In this document: positions 37,501 through 45,254 of the stretch, one piece after another
Layout of the letters: each line of letters starts with the position of its first letter
Position numbering within the stretch: the first letter of the stretch is position 1
Assembly: GCA_039105265.1 (NCBI GenBank)
Contig: JAPFFF010000002.1
Location: forward strand, 992,001 to 1,056,000
DNA: 64,000 nt
Source: Tritrichomonas musculus
Lineage: Eukaryota > Parabasalia > Tritrichomonadida > Tritrichomonadidae
Direction: 5' to 3'
Notes under the pieces: model-generated
The model's input: the letters and a program-made list of their open reading frames with translations, nothing else
Told to the model about the DNA's origin: nothing
The model's database searches: none
Program-made: the position numbers and the translations under genes

Positions 37501-37817
37501 GTGAAGTACTTATAAGTTCCATCAAGTGCAATTGCTTTAACAATAGGTCTTCCAACATTTTTCTTTTTATGTATCTGTCGTAGTGCTTCCGTAAATGCGT
37601 ACCTCTTATCTTCATCTTGATTGATGTCTGTAGCAAAACCAATACCTTGTCCTGCAGGAATCATGAGCTTCCTCATTTCTTCTTTAAATTTGTCTTTCTT
37701 TTGGTATTGTTTTGCACGTCGATTATATTCACGACGAAACTGTGATTTTGTATCAGCATAGACATCTCCAATAGCATCTAAAAAATTATCTTCAATGTCC
37801 TTGTTCATGTTTAACAT
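34533..37817 (-). CDS. POLB: Protein-primed family B DNA polymerase (element C)
   Basis: About 1,094 residues from ATG 37817 (MLNMNKDIED); a start at 37850 would add 11 hydrophobic residues. It copies the element from a protein primer. Exonuclease motifs: YSDFETN near residue 421 and TYFHNLKYD near 473. Polymerase motifs: DFDAVSLYPSAMY (713), LLNSIYGKS (856) and YQDTDSMHV (950). An upstream domain around residue 215 has RDNCFVYAC and a following LRFFVQ-NNKIEEVAKKF pattern, which recalls the OTU-like domain found at the front of some Polinton polymerases. No HNH insert is present, unlike the element B enzyme. Convergent with the 246-residue gene. Confidence 0.92.
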   Translation of the reverse strand: MLNMNKDIEDNFLDAIGDVYADTKSQFRREYNRRAKQYQKKDKFKEEMRKLMIPAGQGIGFATDINQDEDKRYAFTEALRQIHKKKNVGRPIVKAIALDGTYKYFTLSDKHNIESTLGHITGELDLSEDQSDTNPYISNMFIPVRYEVQFIDMNKTNDGVHFRTKMQDMDTHEIYDDEVEIDEDYRNTPEGSFFPYINLSPIDLSTYQIFHEVRKENYRDNCFVYACIQSGVFTDDEIDDLRFFVQTRAIPNNKIEEVAKKFKCNFSIIRIVEQPDKYKYETRINTRKKKWSVDFKREVNLILFKDHYMLNRKIPCTLFYLQHYEELDRTFAYMPFDKRCMIARLEKNGKTVKDYKHEGIKPITFFQKMFELHLFEEIKACEMDIINTTEYEHVNDYVSLEYNAEHSTRLIENNKKKQNTWSRIYYSDFETNSTVSPHIPYLNCTIFRDGANIHKISIQGEDCGQKLLNYLWSGSLTYFHNLKYDACFFINTPGWDTQITERSGTVLQIIMTLFEEGTRKVKKRLTFRNSYSIIPQALSKFATMFNLNVHKEVMAYKLYTQENIQRRIVDATEFQQQYIDENADKLSKAQLDANCKQIIENAKIANCYNDGKIDIIKYAIFYCFKDCIVLMKGMEKFNEDLKAVFKETKTDMYGVHDFISISAIGYCFAKKYGCFDGCYELSGKCQDFIQRCVSGGRTMTAGNEKQYIEGKIQDFDAVSLYPSAMYVMDGIPLGRPKVIPQGTTHEQLMQYDTFFIEVNIKKLECKSKEPYKFGQVFTRNEAGSKIFGNFLVDHYYIDKVGLMDLFEFYDVEYELIRGYYFDEGFNKKINEFIEKLFNLRASYKKQKNPLEQTIKLLLNSIYGKSILKATKTETKTVPKSQLYKYLWRNYNFIKEVVEDANIDKCYVKKLKPINDHFNLPQFGASVLSWSKHLMNRVMATAEQAGIPIFYQDTDSMHVLEKDVPRIADLFQFKYHQPLIGKNMCQFHNDFDEFEGSQGEIHSRKLIALGKKSYLDILVDEQGNEGYHIRLKGIPKQVILNKCKRMDISVEELFERMHEGESMTFDLLDGSNAFRKSKTFQQTNLPKFARTLRFT

Positions 37818-37891
37818 AAAATAAAAGTGAAACGATAAAAATAAAAACAAAGAAAAAGTTAAAAAAATTATTTTTTTAGTTATGACCTATC

Positions 37892-39334
37892 TTATTGGGG
37901 GTAATCATCATCATCAACGACATTATCATCGAGATGTGGAAAATGATATTGGAACTCATTTCCTTTCACCTTCGATTCAGAGTTCCGTTGAATTTCGTTC
38001 TTCTCCATTGATTCACCCCATTGCCTCATGGCTTTCAGCACTTGCTTCGGTGATTGCTTCCTTCCACTTCTCTCGAAGCTGCATGCTTTGTCCAACTTCT
38101 CTTTCTCTTCTTGTGATAAGTATTGTCGAAGATGATAAACGCAATTGGACAACTTCCATCCATAGGACTTGAACACGCTCGTCTGATCTGGTGCTTTTTT
38201 CTTGTCATATGATTCAATAGCGTCCATCATGTTTCGAAGATAATCAACTTCTACCATCATCAATCTCGATCTTGCCAACTTTTCAGCAAATGCATCATCT
38301 GTTGGAGGACCAGCTTGTTGAGCATTTTTCAGATCCGCCACGTCCTTCTTTAGATCGTGAATTTTGTTAATGTACTTCGCCACCTTTTTTGGAGCAAGTT
38401 CCAATTTCATCAGCTCGAGTGCGTATTCGTCGTTATTATCAATGTCTTTCCTGAGTTCTTCAGCATTGTGATTGATGTCTTCAATGTGAAATTCTACACC
38501 AGTCATTTTCTCCTCCAACTTCGTTAATCGTTCTTTCAAGTTTTCATTTTCTTCTATTAATTGTTCCATTTCTTCTCGAAAGTCGAATGGACGAACATTA
38601 TCCTCCTTATAATCACTATTGGATTTCATTTCATGAACACTTTTCGGTGGCTTATATGGTTCTTTGCGAGCTGGTGATGGTTCTTGTTCATGATCAACTT
38701 CTTCTTCTTCTCCTTCTATCTTTGTTTCTTCTTTTGGATTGGAACCGAATTTTTGTTTCTCGGCAAATGAAGATGGTCTAGCAAGAACACTTGGAGGTGG
38801 CGGTATTTGTTGATTAGATGGAGGTGGAGGAGGTGGAGGAACTTGTATTATATTATATGAGCGAGGTGGTGGAAAGACTTTATTTGAAATTGGAACATAT
38901 GGATTCTTCCTTCTTGCATCGTCTTCTTGCTTCAATCTTGCTAATGCTTCTTCTTCTTGCTTCTTCTTCCTTCTTGCTTCTTCTTCTTGCTGCTTCTTCA
39001 ATCTAGCTGCTTCTTCTTCTTGTTGCTTCTTCAATCGAGCTGCTTCTTCTTCTTCTTGCTTCTTCTTCAATCTAGCTGCTTCTTCTTCTTCTTGCTTCTT
39101 CTTCAATCTAGCTGCTTCTTCTTCTTGCTGCTTCTTCTTTAATCTAGCTGCTGCTTCTTCTTGCTGCTTCATGATGAACAGTCGCATGGATTCGAGTTGT
39201 TCTGGGGTCATGTTCTTGAGCCAAACTTCTGTGGGTGGAGCTGATGGCGGATCTGATGGTGGAGCTTGTTGACCCGATTGCTCGATCGAGTCAAATAGAC
39301 TAACATCGCTGTCTGAGCTGTAGTTGTATGACAT
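37892..39334 (-). CDS. Charged coiled-coil protein with QEEEAARLKKK repeats, 480 aa
   Basis: A 480-residue protein. Residues about 55-140 hold six or seven near-copies of a 13-residue unit KKxEEEEAARLKK, an uninterrupted charged helix. Pro-rich segments follow (PPPPPPPSNQ near 165), then an acidic/basic stretch and a second coiled coil (about 260-350). The C-terminal 120 residues are helical and may be folded (VDYLRNMMDAIES, GWKLSNCVYHLRQYLS). The DNA repeats are nearly exact, so copy number may vary between element copies. Located directly upstream of the polymerase gene. No family recognised; scaffold or structural role possible. Confidence 0.6.
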   Translation of the reverse strand: MSYNYSSDSDVSLFDSIEQSGQQAPPSDPPSAPPTEVWLKNMTPEQLESMRLFIMKQQEEAAARLKKKQQEEEAARLKKKQEEEEAARLKKKQEEEEAARLKKQQEEEAARLKKQQEEEARRKKKQEEEALARLKQEDDARRKNPYVPISNKVFPPPRSYNIIQVPPPPPPPSNQQIPPPPSVLARPSSFAEKQKFGSNPKEETKIEGEEEEVDHEQEPSPARKEPYKPPKSVHEMKSNSDYKEDNVRPFDFREEMEQLIEENENLKERLTKLEEKMTGVEFHIEDINHNAEELRKDIDNNDEYALELMKLELAPKKVAKYINKIHDLKKDVADLKNAQQAGPPTDDAFAEKLARSRLMMVEVDYLRNMMDAIESYDKKKAPDQTSVFKSYGWKLSNCVYHLRQYLSQEEKEKLDKACSFERSGRKQSPKQVLKAMRQWGESMEKNEIQRNSESKVKGNEFQYHFPHLDDNVVDDDDYPQ

Positions 39335-39524
39335 ACAAGTATAAAAATGATCTATTTTCTAGTTGATATCACTAAATTTTAAATTTCGTAGAAAAACTCG
39401 AAGGTGGATATTTTTCTTTGAAAAAGTTATATACACTATAAAAATTCAAAAATTGAATTAAAAAAAATAAAATATATTGAAATTTTAAAAAAATATATTT
39501 ATTAATATCACTATTATTTTATTA
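39335..39524. promoter_or_regulatory. Divergent intergenic region
   Basis: A 190-base, strongly A/T-rich gap between two divergent genes (coiled-coil protein, minus; 141-residue protein, plus). It contains several A and T runs and ATATATT words. Likely holds both promoters; no specific motif can be assigned. Confidence 0.35.
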
Positions 39525-39950
39525 ATGATGAATGAAGAAGAAGATAAAATAGAAGATATTTTACAAAAACAAACACCTCCTAAAGGTTGTGATTCATTCG
39601 ACTACAAAATAAATATAAACATGTCGAAAAAAATATCTCAACTAAAAGTTGAAGATGATACATCAAATTTAAGAACGATGTGTGAAAATTATGCTCATGC
39701 TCTTGAAAATGATGCACATCGACTTCGAGCAAAACAAAAAAAGAGGTATGATGAATGGTTTGACAACCTCGAGAAAGATTGTTATCCTGCAAGAGACATT
39801 GTTAACTTGTACAACATGTTCTTTGGTCATGAACTATCTATTACTCGACTTGGTTTCGGGCATCTCGATGGAACAAAGAGACACTTTACACATAAGAAAG
39901 TGAAAAGAAACAAGAAGTTCATCACAATGTACTACAAGAAAAATGAATAA
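39525..39950 (+). CDS. Small basic protein, possible winged-helix DNA binder, 141 aa
   Basis: A 141-residue protein: an acidic N-terminus (MMNEEEDKIEDIL), a helical middle rich in Lys/Arg, and a basic C-terminus (LSITRLGFGHLDG then KRHFTHKKVKRNKKFITMYYKK). The C-terminal pattern of a short helix, a turn, a second helix and a basic beta hairpin is compatible with a winged helix that binds DNA, but this is a loose resemblance. An alternative start at the in-frame ATG a codon later, or at 39621 (MSKKIS), cannot be excluded. No family recognised. Confidence 0.5.
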   Translation: MMNEEEDKIEDILQKQTPPKGCDSFDYKININMSKKISQLKVEDDTSNLRTMCENYAHALENDAHRLRAKQKKRYDEWFDNLEKDCYPARDIVNLYNMFFGHELSITRLGFGHLDGTKRHFTHKKVKRNKKFITMYYKKNE

Positions 39951-39975
39951 CTAAAAACCTTTTTTTAACTACTTG

Positions 39976-40241
39976 TTTTTCCTCATAAGCTACCTTTTTC
40001 CTCATAAGCTACCTTTTTCCTCATAAGCTACCTTTTTCCTCATAAGCTACCTTTTTCCTCATAAGCTACCTTTTTCCTCATAAGCTACCTTTTTCCTCAT
40101 AAGCTACCTTTTTCCTCATAAGCTACCTTTTTCCTCATAAGCTACCTTTTTCCTCATAAGCTACCTTTTTCCTCATAAGCTACCTTTTTCCTCATAAGCT
40201 ACCTTTTTCCTCATAAGCTACCTCATTCTTCATAAGCTACC
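39976..40241. repeat. Tandem array of a 19-bp unit, 13 exact copies plus one diverged
   Basis: TTTTTCCTCATAAGCTACC is repeated 13 times without change from 39976 to 40222, followed by one altered copy at 40223-40241. The altered copy is the 3-prime end of the adjacent minus-strand gene (coding KVAYEE and the stop), so the array seems to have grown out of that gene's tail. The unit is not a multiple of three and does not extend the frame. Confidence 0.95.
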
Positions 40242-40501
40242 TTTTTGCTTTCATACGACATTATTTTTTCCTTCATACTTTGTATTTCTCTTTTCTTTCT
40301 TTCACGATATGCCTTTTGCTGTTGTTTACGTGCTTCATTTCGTTCTTCAACTGTTGCATACTTTTGCTTTCTACCACGTTTTTCTGTTGTTTCAGTTTTT
40401 GCAGTATCAATATTTTTGAGGTTGTTGTTACTCTTGGACTTCTTCAACTTCTTGATGATAGCTGTTTCCTTGAACTCACCCAAATCTAAATTTTGGCTCA
40501 T
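40223..40501 (-). CDS. Small basic protein with AT-hook-like GRKQKYAT motif, 92 aa
   Basis: A 92-residue protein from ATG 40501 (MSQNLDLGEF); a T8 run lies just upstream, and the longer open frame overlaps the divergent gene. A basic block EKRGRKQKYATVEERNEARK and QQQKAYRERKKRE forms a KRGR AT-hook-like core followed by a basic helix; similar blocks occur in many virus and protist proteins. Probable DNA binding. Its 3-prime end seeds the 19-bp array. The divergent plus-strand gene starts 76 bases away. Confidence 0.55.
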   Translation of the reverse strand: MSQNLDLGEFKETAIIKKLKKSKSNNNLKNIDTAKTETTEKRGRKQKYATVEERNEARKQQQKAYRERKKREIQSMKEKIMSYESKKVAYEE

Positions 40502-40577
40502 GATTTCATTCGAGAAAAAAAATTGAATTATTTTTGAAAATTGAATATTCGCAAACAAAATCACTTCATTTTTTAAA

Positions 40578-40949
40578 ATGTCGCGTTCTGGAAATGACTT
40601 CAAAGAATTCCAAAAACAGCAAAAGCTAGCTATCAAAAATGCTCATGTTGAAATAGCCAATGCTATTAAAGAGGTGATATTTCTGTTCAACCAAAAAATA
40701 ATAAACTCGACATCATCTAATGTCTGCACCATCTATGACCCTTTGATACAAGCAAACATGAACAAGATTGCTGAAGCACTTACTCAAATGAATCTCACTA
40801 CCTGCGAGGTTTTTCATAAAAAGATTCCTCAATCTACAACACCAAAATCTATTGGCTTTCACGTGCCTATAGTGCCTGACTCGCAAGAGACACAAGAAGA
40901 AGATGATGAAGATGAACAAGAAGCTTCATCTCCAAAAGACAAGGAGTAA
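40578..40949 (+). CDS. Small helical protein with acidic tail, 123 aa
   Basis: A 123-residue protein. Residues about 1-75 are predicted helical (FQKQQKLAIKNAHVEIANAI) and followed by a Thr/Pro-rich linker; the last 25 residues are Asp/Glu/Gln-rich. The ATG at 40578 follows a T6 run by six bases, as in other genes of the element. Divergent with the AT-hook-like protein. No family recognised. Confidence 0.5.
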   Translation: MSRSGNDFKEFQKQQKLAIKNAHVEIANAIKEVIFLFNQKIINSTSSNVCTIYDPLIQANMNKIAEALTQMNLTTCEVFHKKIPQSTTPKSIGFHVPIVPDSQETQEEDDEDEQEASSPKDKE

Positions 40950-41001
40950 GAGTAAAAAATAATTACTTCTAATTTTAAGTTTTTTTTATATATGTCTTTT
41001 T

Positions 41002-41526
41002 TTATACTATGCAATATTTTAAGCATACATGATAATTATTAACAAGCTCATTATATTCTTTATTATATACTTGTTTCAAGTCAATGACTACCTCTCCATT
41101 ATCTTTAATAATCTTAATAGCATCTATTTTTCTTATTGGATTGCTCTTAGTTGCACAACATCCAACATCTTCATTAAGTTGTACTTCAACCTCACTAACA
41201 TGTAGTATTGCTTTGATGATGTTGCTAAGAGATTCAATAGGTACTATGATGCATTTCTTTGATATAATGTTAGCTAGTAGTGCTTTGTCTTGATTAAGTA
41301 GTATTTGTGCATATGCTTCAAGTATAACATTACGTACATCTGGTTCAACTTCAACAGGTTCAGTTTGCACTCCAATGTCTCTTGTAATAACAATGTCTTC
41401 CTTGCCATCATCTCTCTTATTAATAATAATGTTGTTGTTGATGTTTGATGTAGATGATGCAGCTGCTGATGGTTCTAAAGATACATTTGCTTGAACTCCA
41501 TTGGTTGTACCCCTCTTCTTAATCAT
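41002..41526 (-). CDS. LNED(V/I)GC protein, conserved in elements B and C
   Basis: A 174-residue protein whose C-terminal about 100 residues match the 213-residue product at 55989-56630 in element B: an Asn/Ile-rich disordered head, then VxxxLNED(V/I)GC(C/S), a K(I/V) strand with DNG or DGK, and a closing Y(N)xxYxELV or YSEFV helix. The head of this copy carries DIGVQTEP, a motif like dynein light-chain LC8 ligands. The shared CxxCxA or GCC spacing may bind metal or form a disulfide. Retained in two divergent Polinton lineages, so it is probably a core function of this group, but it is unidentified. Confidence 0.6.
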   Translation of the reverse strand: MIKKRGTTNGVQANVSLEPSAAASSTSNINNNIIINKRDDGKEDIVITRDIGVQTEPVEVEPDVRNVILEAYAQILLNQDKALLANIISKKCIIVPIESLSNIIKAILHVSEVEVQLNEDVGCCATKSNPIRKIDAIKIIKDNGEVVIDLKQVYNKEYNELVNNYHVCLKYCIV

Positions 41527-41547
41527 TTAGGTTGGGAAAAAATAGGC

Positions 41548-41994
41548 TTAAAGTACTAAGTCTAGCTGTTCTCCAATAAACATGTCAAATGACTCAATTT
41601 GATATTTCTGCTTGAGAGCATCGATTTTTGGTTTATGACTTGTAGGAGCAGCTGCAATGGAGTAGTTGTAGTATTTGATTCCTTGATACTCTTGAGTGGT
41701 AGTGTTTCCATTTATGTAGAACTCTTCGAAATCTTCAGTTATTTTTCTCCTTGAGTTAGGCTTAATAAATATTGAGTCAAGATCAAGTTCTTTGAGCTTA
41801 TCTGGATAAAATCTGTGGCACTTGTCTTTTACCTTGATTGAGACATAGAGTACTTTGCCTAAATAACTCCATTCTCCTGTTTTCATTGGGTACTTGTCAC
41901 AAAGTATCGAGAAATTACATTGTTTAGTATTTGGAGCACATTTTGCGCGAAGTTCATTGACATAGTCATAGACGTTTCTTGTTGTCATTTTCAT
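41548..41994 (-). CDS. Unknown protein, 148 aa
   Basis: A 148-residue mixed alpha/beta protein, starting MKMTTRNVYDYVNEL with a nearby alternative ATG. Three Cys occur in the first half (KCAPNTKQC, ILCDK), then a WSYLGKVLYVSIKVKDK strand region and a helical C-terminus. A T6 run precedes the ATG. It is in a co-directional run of structural genes behind the capsid gene. No family recognised; no counterpart found in A or B. Confidence 0.5.
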   Translation of the reverse strand: MKMTTRNVYDYVNELRAKCAPNTKQCNFSILCDKYPMKTGEWSYLGKVLYVSIKVKDKCHRFYPDKLKELDLDSIFIKPNSRRKITEDFEEFYINGNTTTQEYQGIKYYNYSIAAAPTSHKPKIDALKQKYQIESFDMFIGEQLDLVL

Positions 41995-42018
41995 CTGGAT
42001 AAAAAATTCAATAAAAAA

Positions 42019-42453
42019 TTAATATATGTTATTTTGGGTAAAGATATGTTGGGTAGGTCCATATCGAATATCTTGTTTATTATATTCTCTTGCTCTACCT
42101 TGCATTGGTGGTTTCTCAGGCTTCTTAAGATATTTTGGTAAGAGAGGTACTGGTCTATCTTTTTCACCTATATGTCGATAAAAACCACCATCTGTAATAC
42201 TAACAGGAGGTTCACGAACAGGTTTGGTTATATGTTCTCGAGTATCTGGAAATCTAACAGGGTCCTCATGTTCAATAATCTGGGTAGGTGGTCGATTAAT
42301 ATATGGGTTGAAGGTTACAGAATAAGTATTAGTATTACTGAACACACCAAAATGTTGAAACTCTAAGTCCTTATTTTTCATGGTAGCTTCATTATACATC
42401 ATACCTTCTCTTCCAACAATCTCAGCATGTGGGCTTCTATAATCATTCGACAT
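42019..42453 (-). CDS. Pro-rich, disordered protein next to the capsid gene, 144 aa
   Basis: About 144 residues from ATG 42453 (MSNDYRSPHAE), which has a T6 run in its leader. A longer start adds seven hydrophobic residues. The sequence is Pro/Arg/Asn-rich with little predicted structure (NPYINRPPTQ, KPVREPPVS, LPKYLKKPEKPP), the type often seen in cement or tether proteins. Immediately downstream of the major capsid gene in the same direction. No family recognised; minor virion role inferred from position. Confidence 0.5.
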   Translation of the reverse strand: MSNDYRSPHAEIVGREGMMYNEATMKNKDLEFQHFGVFSNTNTYSVTFNPYINRPPTQIIEHEDPVRFPDTREHITKPVREPPVSITDGGFYRHIGEKDRPVPLLPKYLKKPEKPPMQGRAREYNKQDIRYGPTQHIFTQNNIY

Positions 42454-42482
42454 TTTCCAAAACATAAAAAACATACTTCTTT

Positions 42483-44165
42483 TTACTCAGGGGTTGTTAA
42501 ATCATAAGGACCAATACGTACTGATGGTGGCATACCATTAGGTCTAATTAAGATACTAATTGATATATCTGTTAATAAGCATAATAATGGAGGTGTATCT
42601 ACTTCCTGTCTAAATGGATTATCTGCCTTTTGACTACATATCAATTCGAAGTTAATAGGTGCAAGACTTGAAAGACCTTGTTGATATGTTCCATCTGTTT
42701 CAGTAGGAAGACCTATGAAGAATGAGGACCTATCATTTGGATAATAGCCTGTTGTGTTTTCATTATATTGATACTCATTCGCTAAACTTGCAATAACCTC
42801 TTTATTAAATCCATTTTGCTCTCCATTCATGTTCATTGCATTCTGGCAATATTCGAGGAACTCTGGATACTTACCATTCGTACCAAATGCTTTAGCAGGA
42901 ATATTATTGTAATTACCACAATTCATATGAAATGCTTCAAACATAGGATTCTTGAAGTATGTCTTATGCGTATGCTTGAGTGGGAATAAGCAAAACATAC
43001 TATCTACAAAATTAGGTGTAATAGTAATAGTTGCTTTATCTTGTTCATTATTAAGAGGTCTTGTACAAGTGTAAAATGACATTATCTGTGTTGGGAATGT
43101 AAGTGGATGTTGTGGGTTAGCATATCTTTGAACAAGTGCTGTATATACAGATTCATGAATACCAAAACAAGGTATAATACTCGCACATTCTTCAATGGAA
43201 TAATCAACAACACTCCAAGTTCTCCAATCACTGTAAATAGTTCGGTCAACTCTTGCCTTAGTATTGTTAGCTCCTGCGACTTCATATGCTCCTCCATGAT
43301 TTTCACCAACAGGTGGAAGATTCTTGGGGTCATTAATCTTATCCATTGCTATTTTTTCGGTACTTGTCCACATCCATATTGGTTCTCCAATAGGTCGAAA
43401 TTCATTGGTAATTTCATCAACATTGAAGTCTTTCATTATATGTGGATTAGCAACCAAGCTCTTTTCAAAACCAACTGGACAATATACCATACCAGCTGTT
43501 GAAAAGTAAAGACGTAATTCGATTTTACCTGCAAATGCTGGCAAGTACTTGATATTAGATAAAGGTAGGAATCGTCGTAAATCAATCTTTAATCTAATTG
43601 TTTCAGTGACAGAAGTCACATCTTTGTTAAGATTTGCAACAAAACCACATCTCCTTCCATGAGTATCATTCCAAATATCCTTATGTCTTGCTTTACTATA
43701 TATATCAGCTCTTTTAGTAACTTCATTTGCACAACATGCAGTTAAAAAGGATTCTTCACATCCAAAGTTCTGGGTATAAAGCGTCATACCATTAGCTACA
43801 ATTTCATACTTCTCAACAGCATCTCGAGCATCCTTAAAACCAAACCATACCTTACCAAAATTATAACCACTGACATTTTCTAAATCACTTAGAATTGGCT
43901 TGTCTATTTTTATCATCACTTTCATATCTGCTCGAATAAATCCATTATATATATCAGCAGTATTATGAGTATTAGGAGATATAATACATGTTGTATATGA
44001 ACCACTCTTAATTGGTGGTGATGGTGAATATGAAGTTTGTGGATTTAATGAGTATGCCTTATTTGTATCACTAAGTGCTATGCAATTATCGACAACATCA
44101 AAATAGGATGCAATTTGGGTACAAACCTCAGCTGAGGTTTTCATATAGGATTCCTTGTTAAGCAT
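42483..44165 (-). CDS. MCP: Polinton major capsid protein (element C)
   Basis: A 560-residue capsid protein of a different branch from those of A and B. Recognisable parts include FIRADMKVMIKIDKP, VWFGFKDARDAVEKYE, a FxPLSNIKYLPAFAGKIELRL stretch given here as a pattern, the central PTQIMSFYTCTRPLN, FVDSMFCLFP, a YFKNPMFEAFHMN segment analogous to CFENIMYQNVQLVV in B, and the SISILIRPNG strand near the end. Expected fold is a double jelly roll, assembling into the icosahedral shell. The ATG at 44165 follows a T7 run by twelve bases. Flanked by pVI-like and other virion genes in one direction. Confidence 0.85.
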   Translation of the reverse strand: MLNKESYMKTSAEVCTQIASYFDVVDNCIALSDTNKAYSLNPQTSYSPSPPIKSGSYTTCIISPNTHNTADIYNGFIRADMKVMIKIDKPILSDLENVSGYNFGKVWFGFKDARDAVEKYEIVANGMTLYTQNFGCEESFLTACCANEVTKRADIYSKARHKDIWNDTHGRRCGFVANLNKDVTSVTETIRLKIDLRRFLPLSNIKYLPAFAGKIELRLYFSTAGMVYCPVGFEKSLVANPHIMKDFNVDEITNEFRPIGEPIWMWTSTEKIAMDKINDPKNLPPVGENHGGAYEVAGANNTKARVDRTIYSDWRTWSVVDYSIEECASIIPCFGIHESVYTALVQRYANPQHPLTFPTQIMSFYTCTRPLNNEQDKATITITPNFVDSMFCLFPLKHTHKTYFKNPMFEAFHMNCGNYNNIPAKAFGTNGKYPEFLEYCQNAMNMNGEQNGFNKEVIASLANEYQYNENTTGYYPNDRSSFFIGLPTETDGTYQQGLSSLAPINFELICSQKADNPFRQEVDTPPLLCLLTDISISILIRPNGMPPSVRIGPYDLTTPE

Positions 44166-44182
44166 TTTAGATAGAAAAAAAT

Positions 44183-44734
44183 TTACATCATATCTTCAAA
44201 GATGCGATTTCTCCTACCAATAGGTCTCATAGGTATATATTGAGGTTGTTGTTCTTCTTCATATTGTTGTGGCGGTTCTTCAGGAACATACTGTTGTCTT
44301 GGTTTACTCATCCTTTTATCAACAACCTCCTTTATCATACGTCTCTGTTCTTTCTTCTCTCGACTTATCTTCATTTCTTCACCTAGTGATTTTAGCTGTT
44401 TTAGTATTTCCTCATTCACAGTAGGGTCATAAACTTGGCTTTGTTGAGTTTTTCGAGGTTTTGGAGGTTTTCGTGCAGCTTTCGAACTTATTGGCTTTCT
44501 TGGCTTTTCTTCAAGTTCCTCATGTTCTTCACTGTCTGAGTTTTCTTGAGTATCTTCGTTATTTTCACTTTCTGAGTTTTCTTGATATTCTCGAGTTATT
44601 GGAGTTTTTCGCTGTTTTACAATATACTTGTCTTTGGTTTTTGTAGGTAAAACTTCCCAATCTGGGTCATCCCTTCCATTCAACCATTTATGAATAACTG
44701 CAAGTCTCTTAGAACCTGTTAGATGTTTTGACAT
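44183..44734 (-). CDS. Basic/acidic disordered protein, possible core protein, 183 aa
   Basis: A 183-residue protein with a short folded-looking N-terminus (LTGSKRLAVIHKWLNG, DPDWEVLP), an acidic Ser/Glu/Asn stretch at about 50-80, a basic Pro/Lys/Arg stretch (KPISSKAARKPPKPRKTQ), a helix and a Gln/Pro-rich tail ending RPIGRRNRIFEDMM. The basic blocks suggest binding to DNA or the capsid interior. It sits between the capsid gene and the pVI-like gene in the same direction with a T6 leader. No family recognised. Confidence 0.5.
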   Translation of the reverse strand: MSKHLTGSKRLAVIHKWLNGRDDPDWEVLPTKTKDKYIVKQRKTPITREYQENSESENNEDTQENSDSEEHEELEEKPRKPISSKAARKPPKPRKTQQSQVYDPTVNEEILKQLKSLGEEMKISREKKEQRRMIKEVVDKRMSKPRQQYVPEEPPQQYEEEQQPQYIPMRPIGRRNRIFEDMM

Positions 44735-44781
44735 TTAAAATAAACAAAAAAGTCCAAAAATTTAGTTTTTTTGAGTTTTCA

Positions 44782-45237
44782 TTAGATGTAGGTTCTCGCC
44801 CGATTGTTGGTAGTAAATTCACTCTCTTGTAATGATCTAGACGAAAATGCTGGCTTTTCAAGAGGTGCTCCAACTGAATCACCTTTTGCAGATTTATTAA
44901 TTGATGATAAGGCAGTTTTCACTTTTCCTTCTGGGACATATTTTAATGCTGTGTCAGCTATATTTGCTATTTTATTTCTTGTACTATCGCTCAAGAAGCT
45001 TTCACCAAGACCTCTCGCAACTGAACCAATAACACCAGCATGCTTGGTTAATCCACCTGCTGAAGCATCTAATAGTTTACTTGCAAGACCTCCCGAAAAA
45101 CTATCTGCTGCTCCCATTAATAACTTACCACCTAGTCCTACTCCTCCTTTTATTATCTCTTGCCATGGAGAAAATTGTTGCTTTTTGGAATAATTTGGCT
45201 TCCAATAATCTTCTACTGAATGACGTTCAATTCCCAT
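44782..45237 (-). CDS. pVI-like amphipathic minor capsid protein (element C)
   Basis: A 151-residue protein with a polar start, then a Gly/Ala-rich helical region (GGVGLGGKLLMGAADSFS, LASKLLDASAGGLTKHAG) that should be amphipathic and membrane-active, and a disordered basic C-terminus. The pattern resembles adenovirus pVI and the two MAFGSWFK proteins of element B, though the primary sequence match is weak. Located between the ATPase and the core-like gene, upstream of the capsid gene. Likely lines the capsid and helps entry; inferred. Confidence 0.5.
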   Translation of the reverse strand: MGIERHSVEDYWKPNYSKKQQFSPWQEIIKGGVGLGGKLLMGAADSFSGGLASKLLDASAGGLTKHAGVIGSVARGLGESFLSDSTRNKIANIADTALKYVPEGKVKTALSSINKSAKGDSVGAPLEKPAFSSRSLQESEFTTNNRARTYI

Positions 45238-45254
45238 TTTTAAAAAATAAAAAA

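Noticed and set aside
38957-39142. Leu/Phe/Ser-rich plus-strand frame
   Set aside because: Antisense of the QEEEAARLKKK repeats of the real coiled-coil gene.
39976-40241. CRISPR-like array
   Set aside because: The 19-bp units are directly abutting with no spacers; it is a plain tandem repeat.
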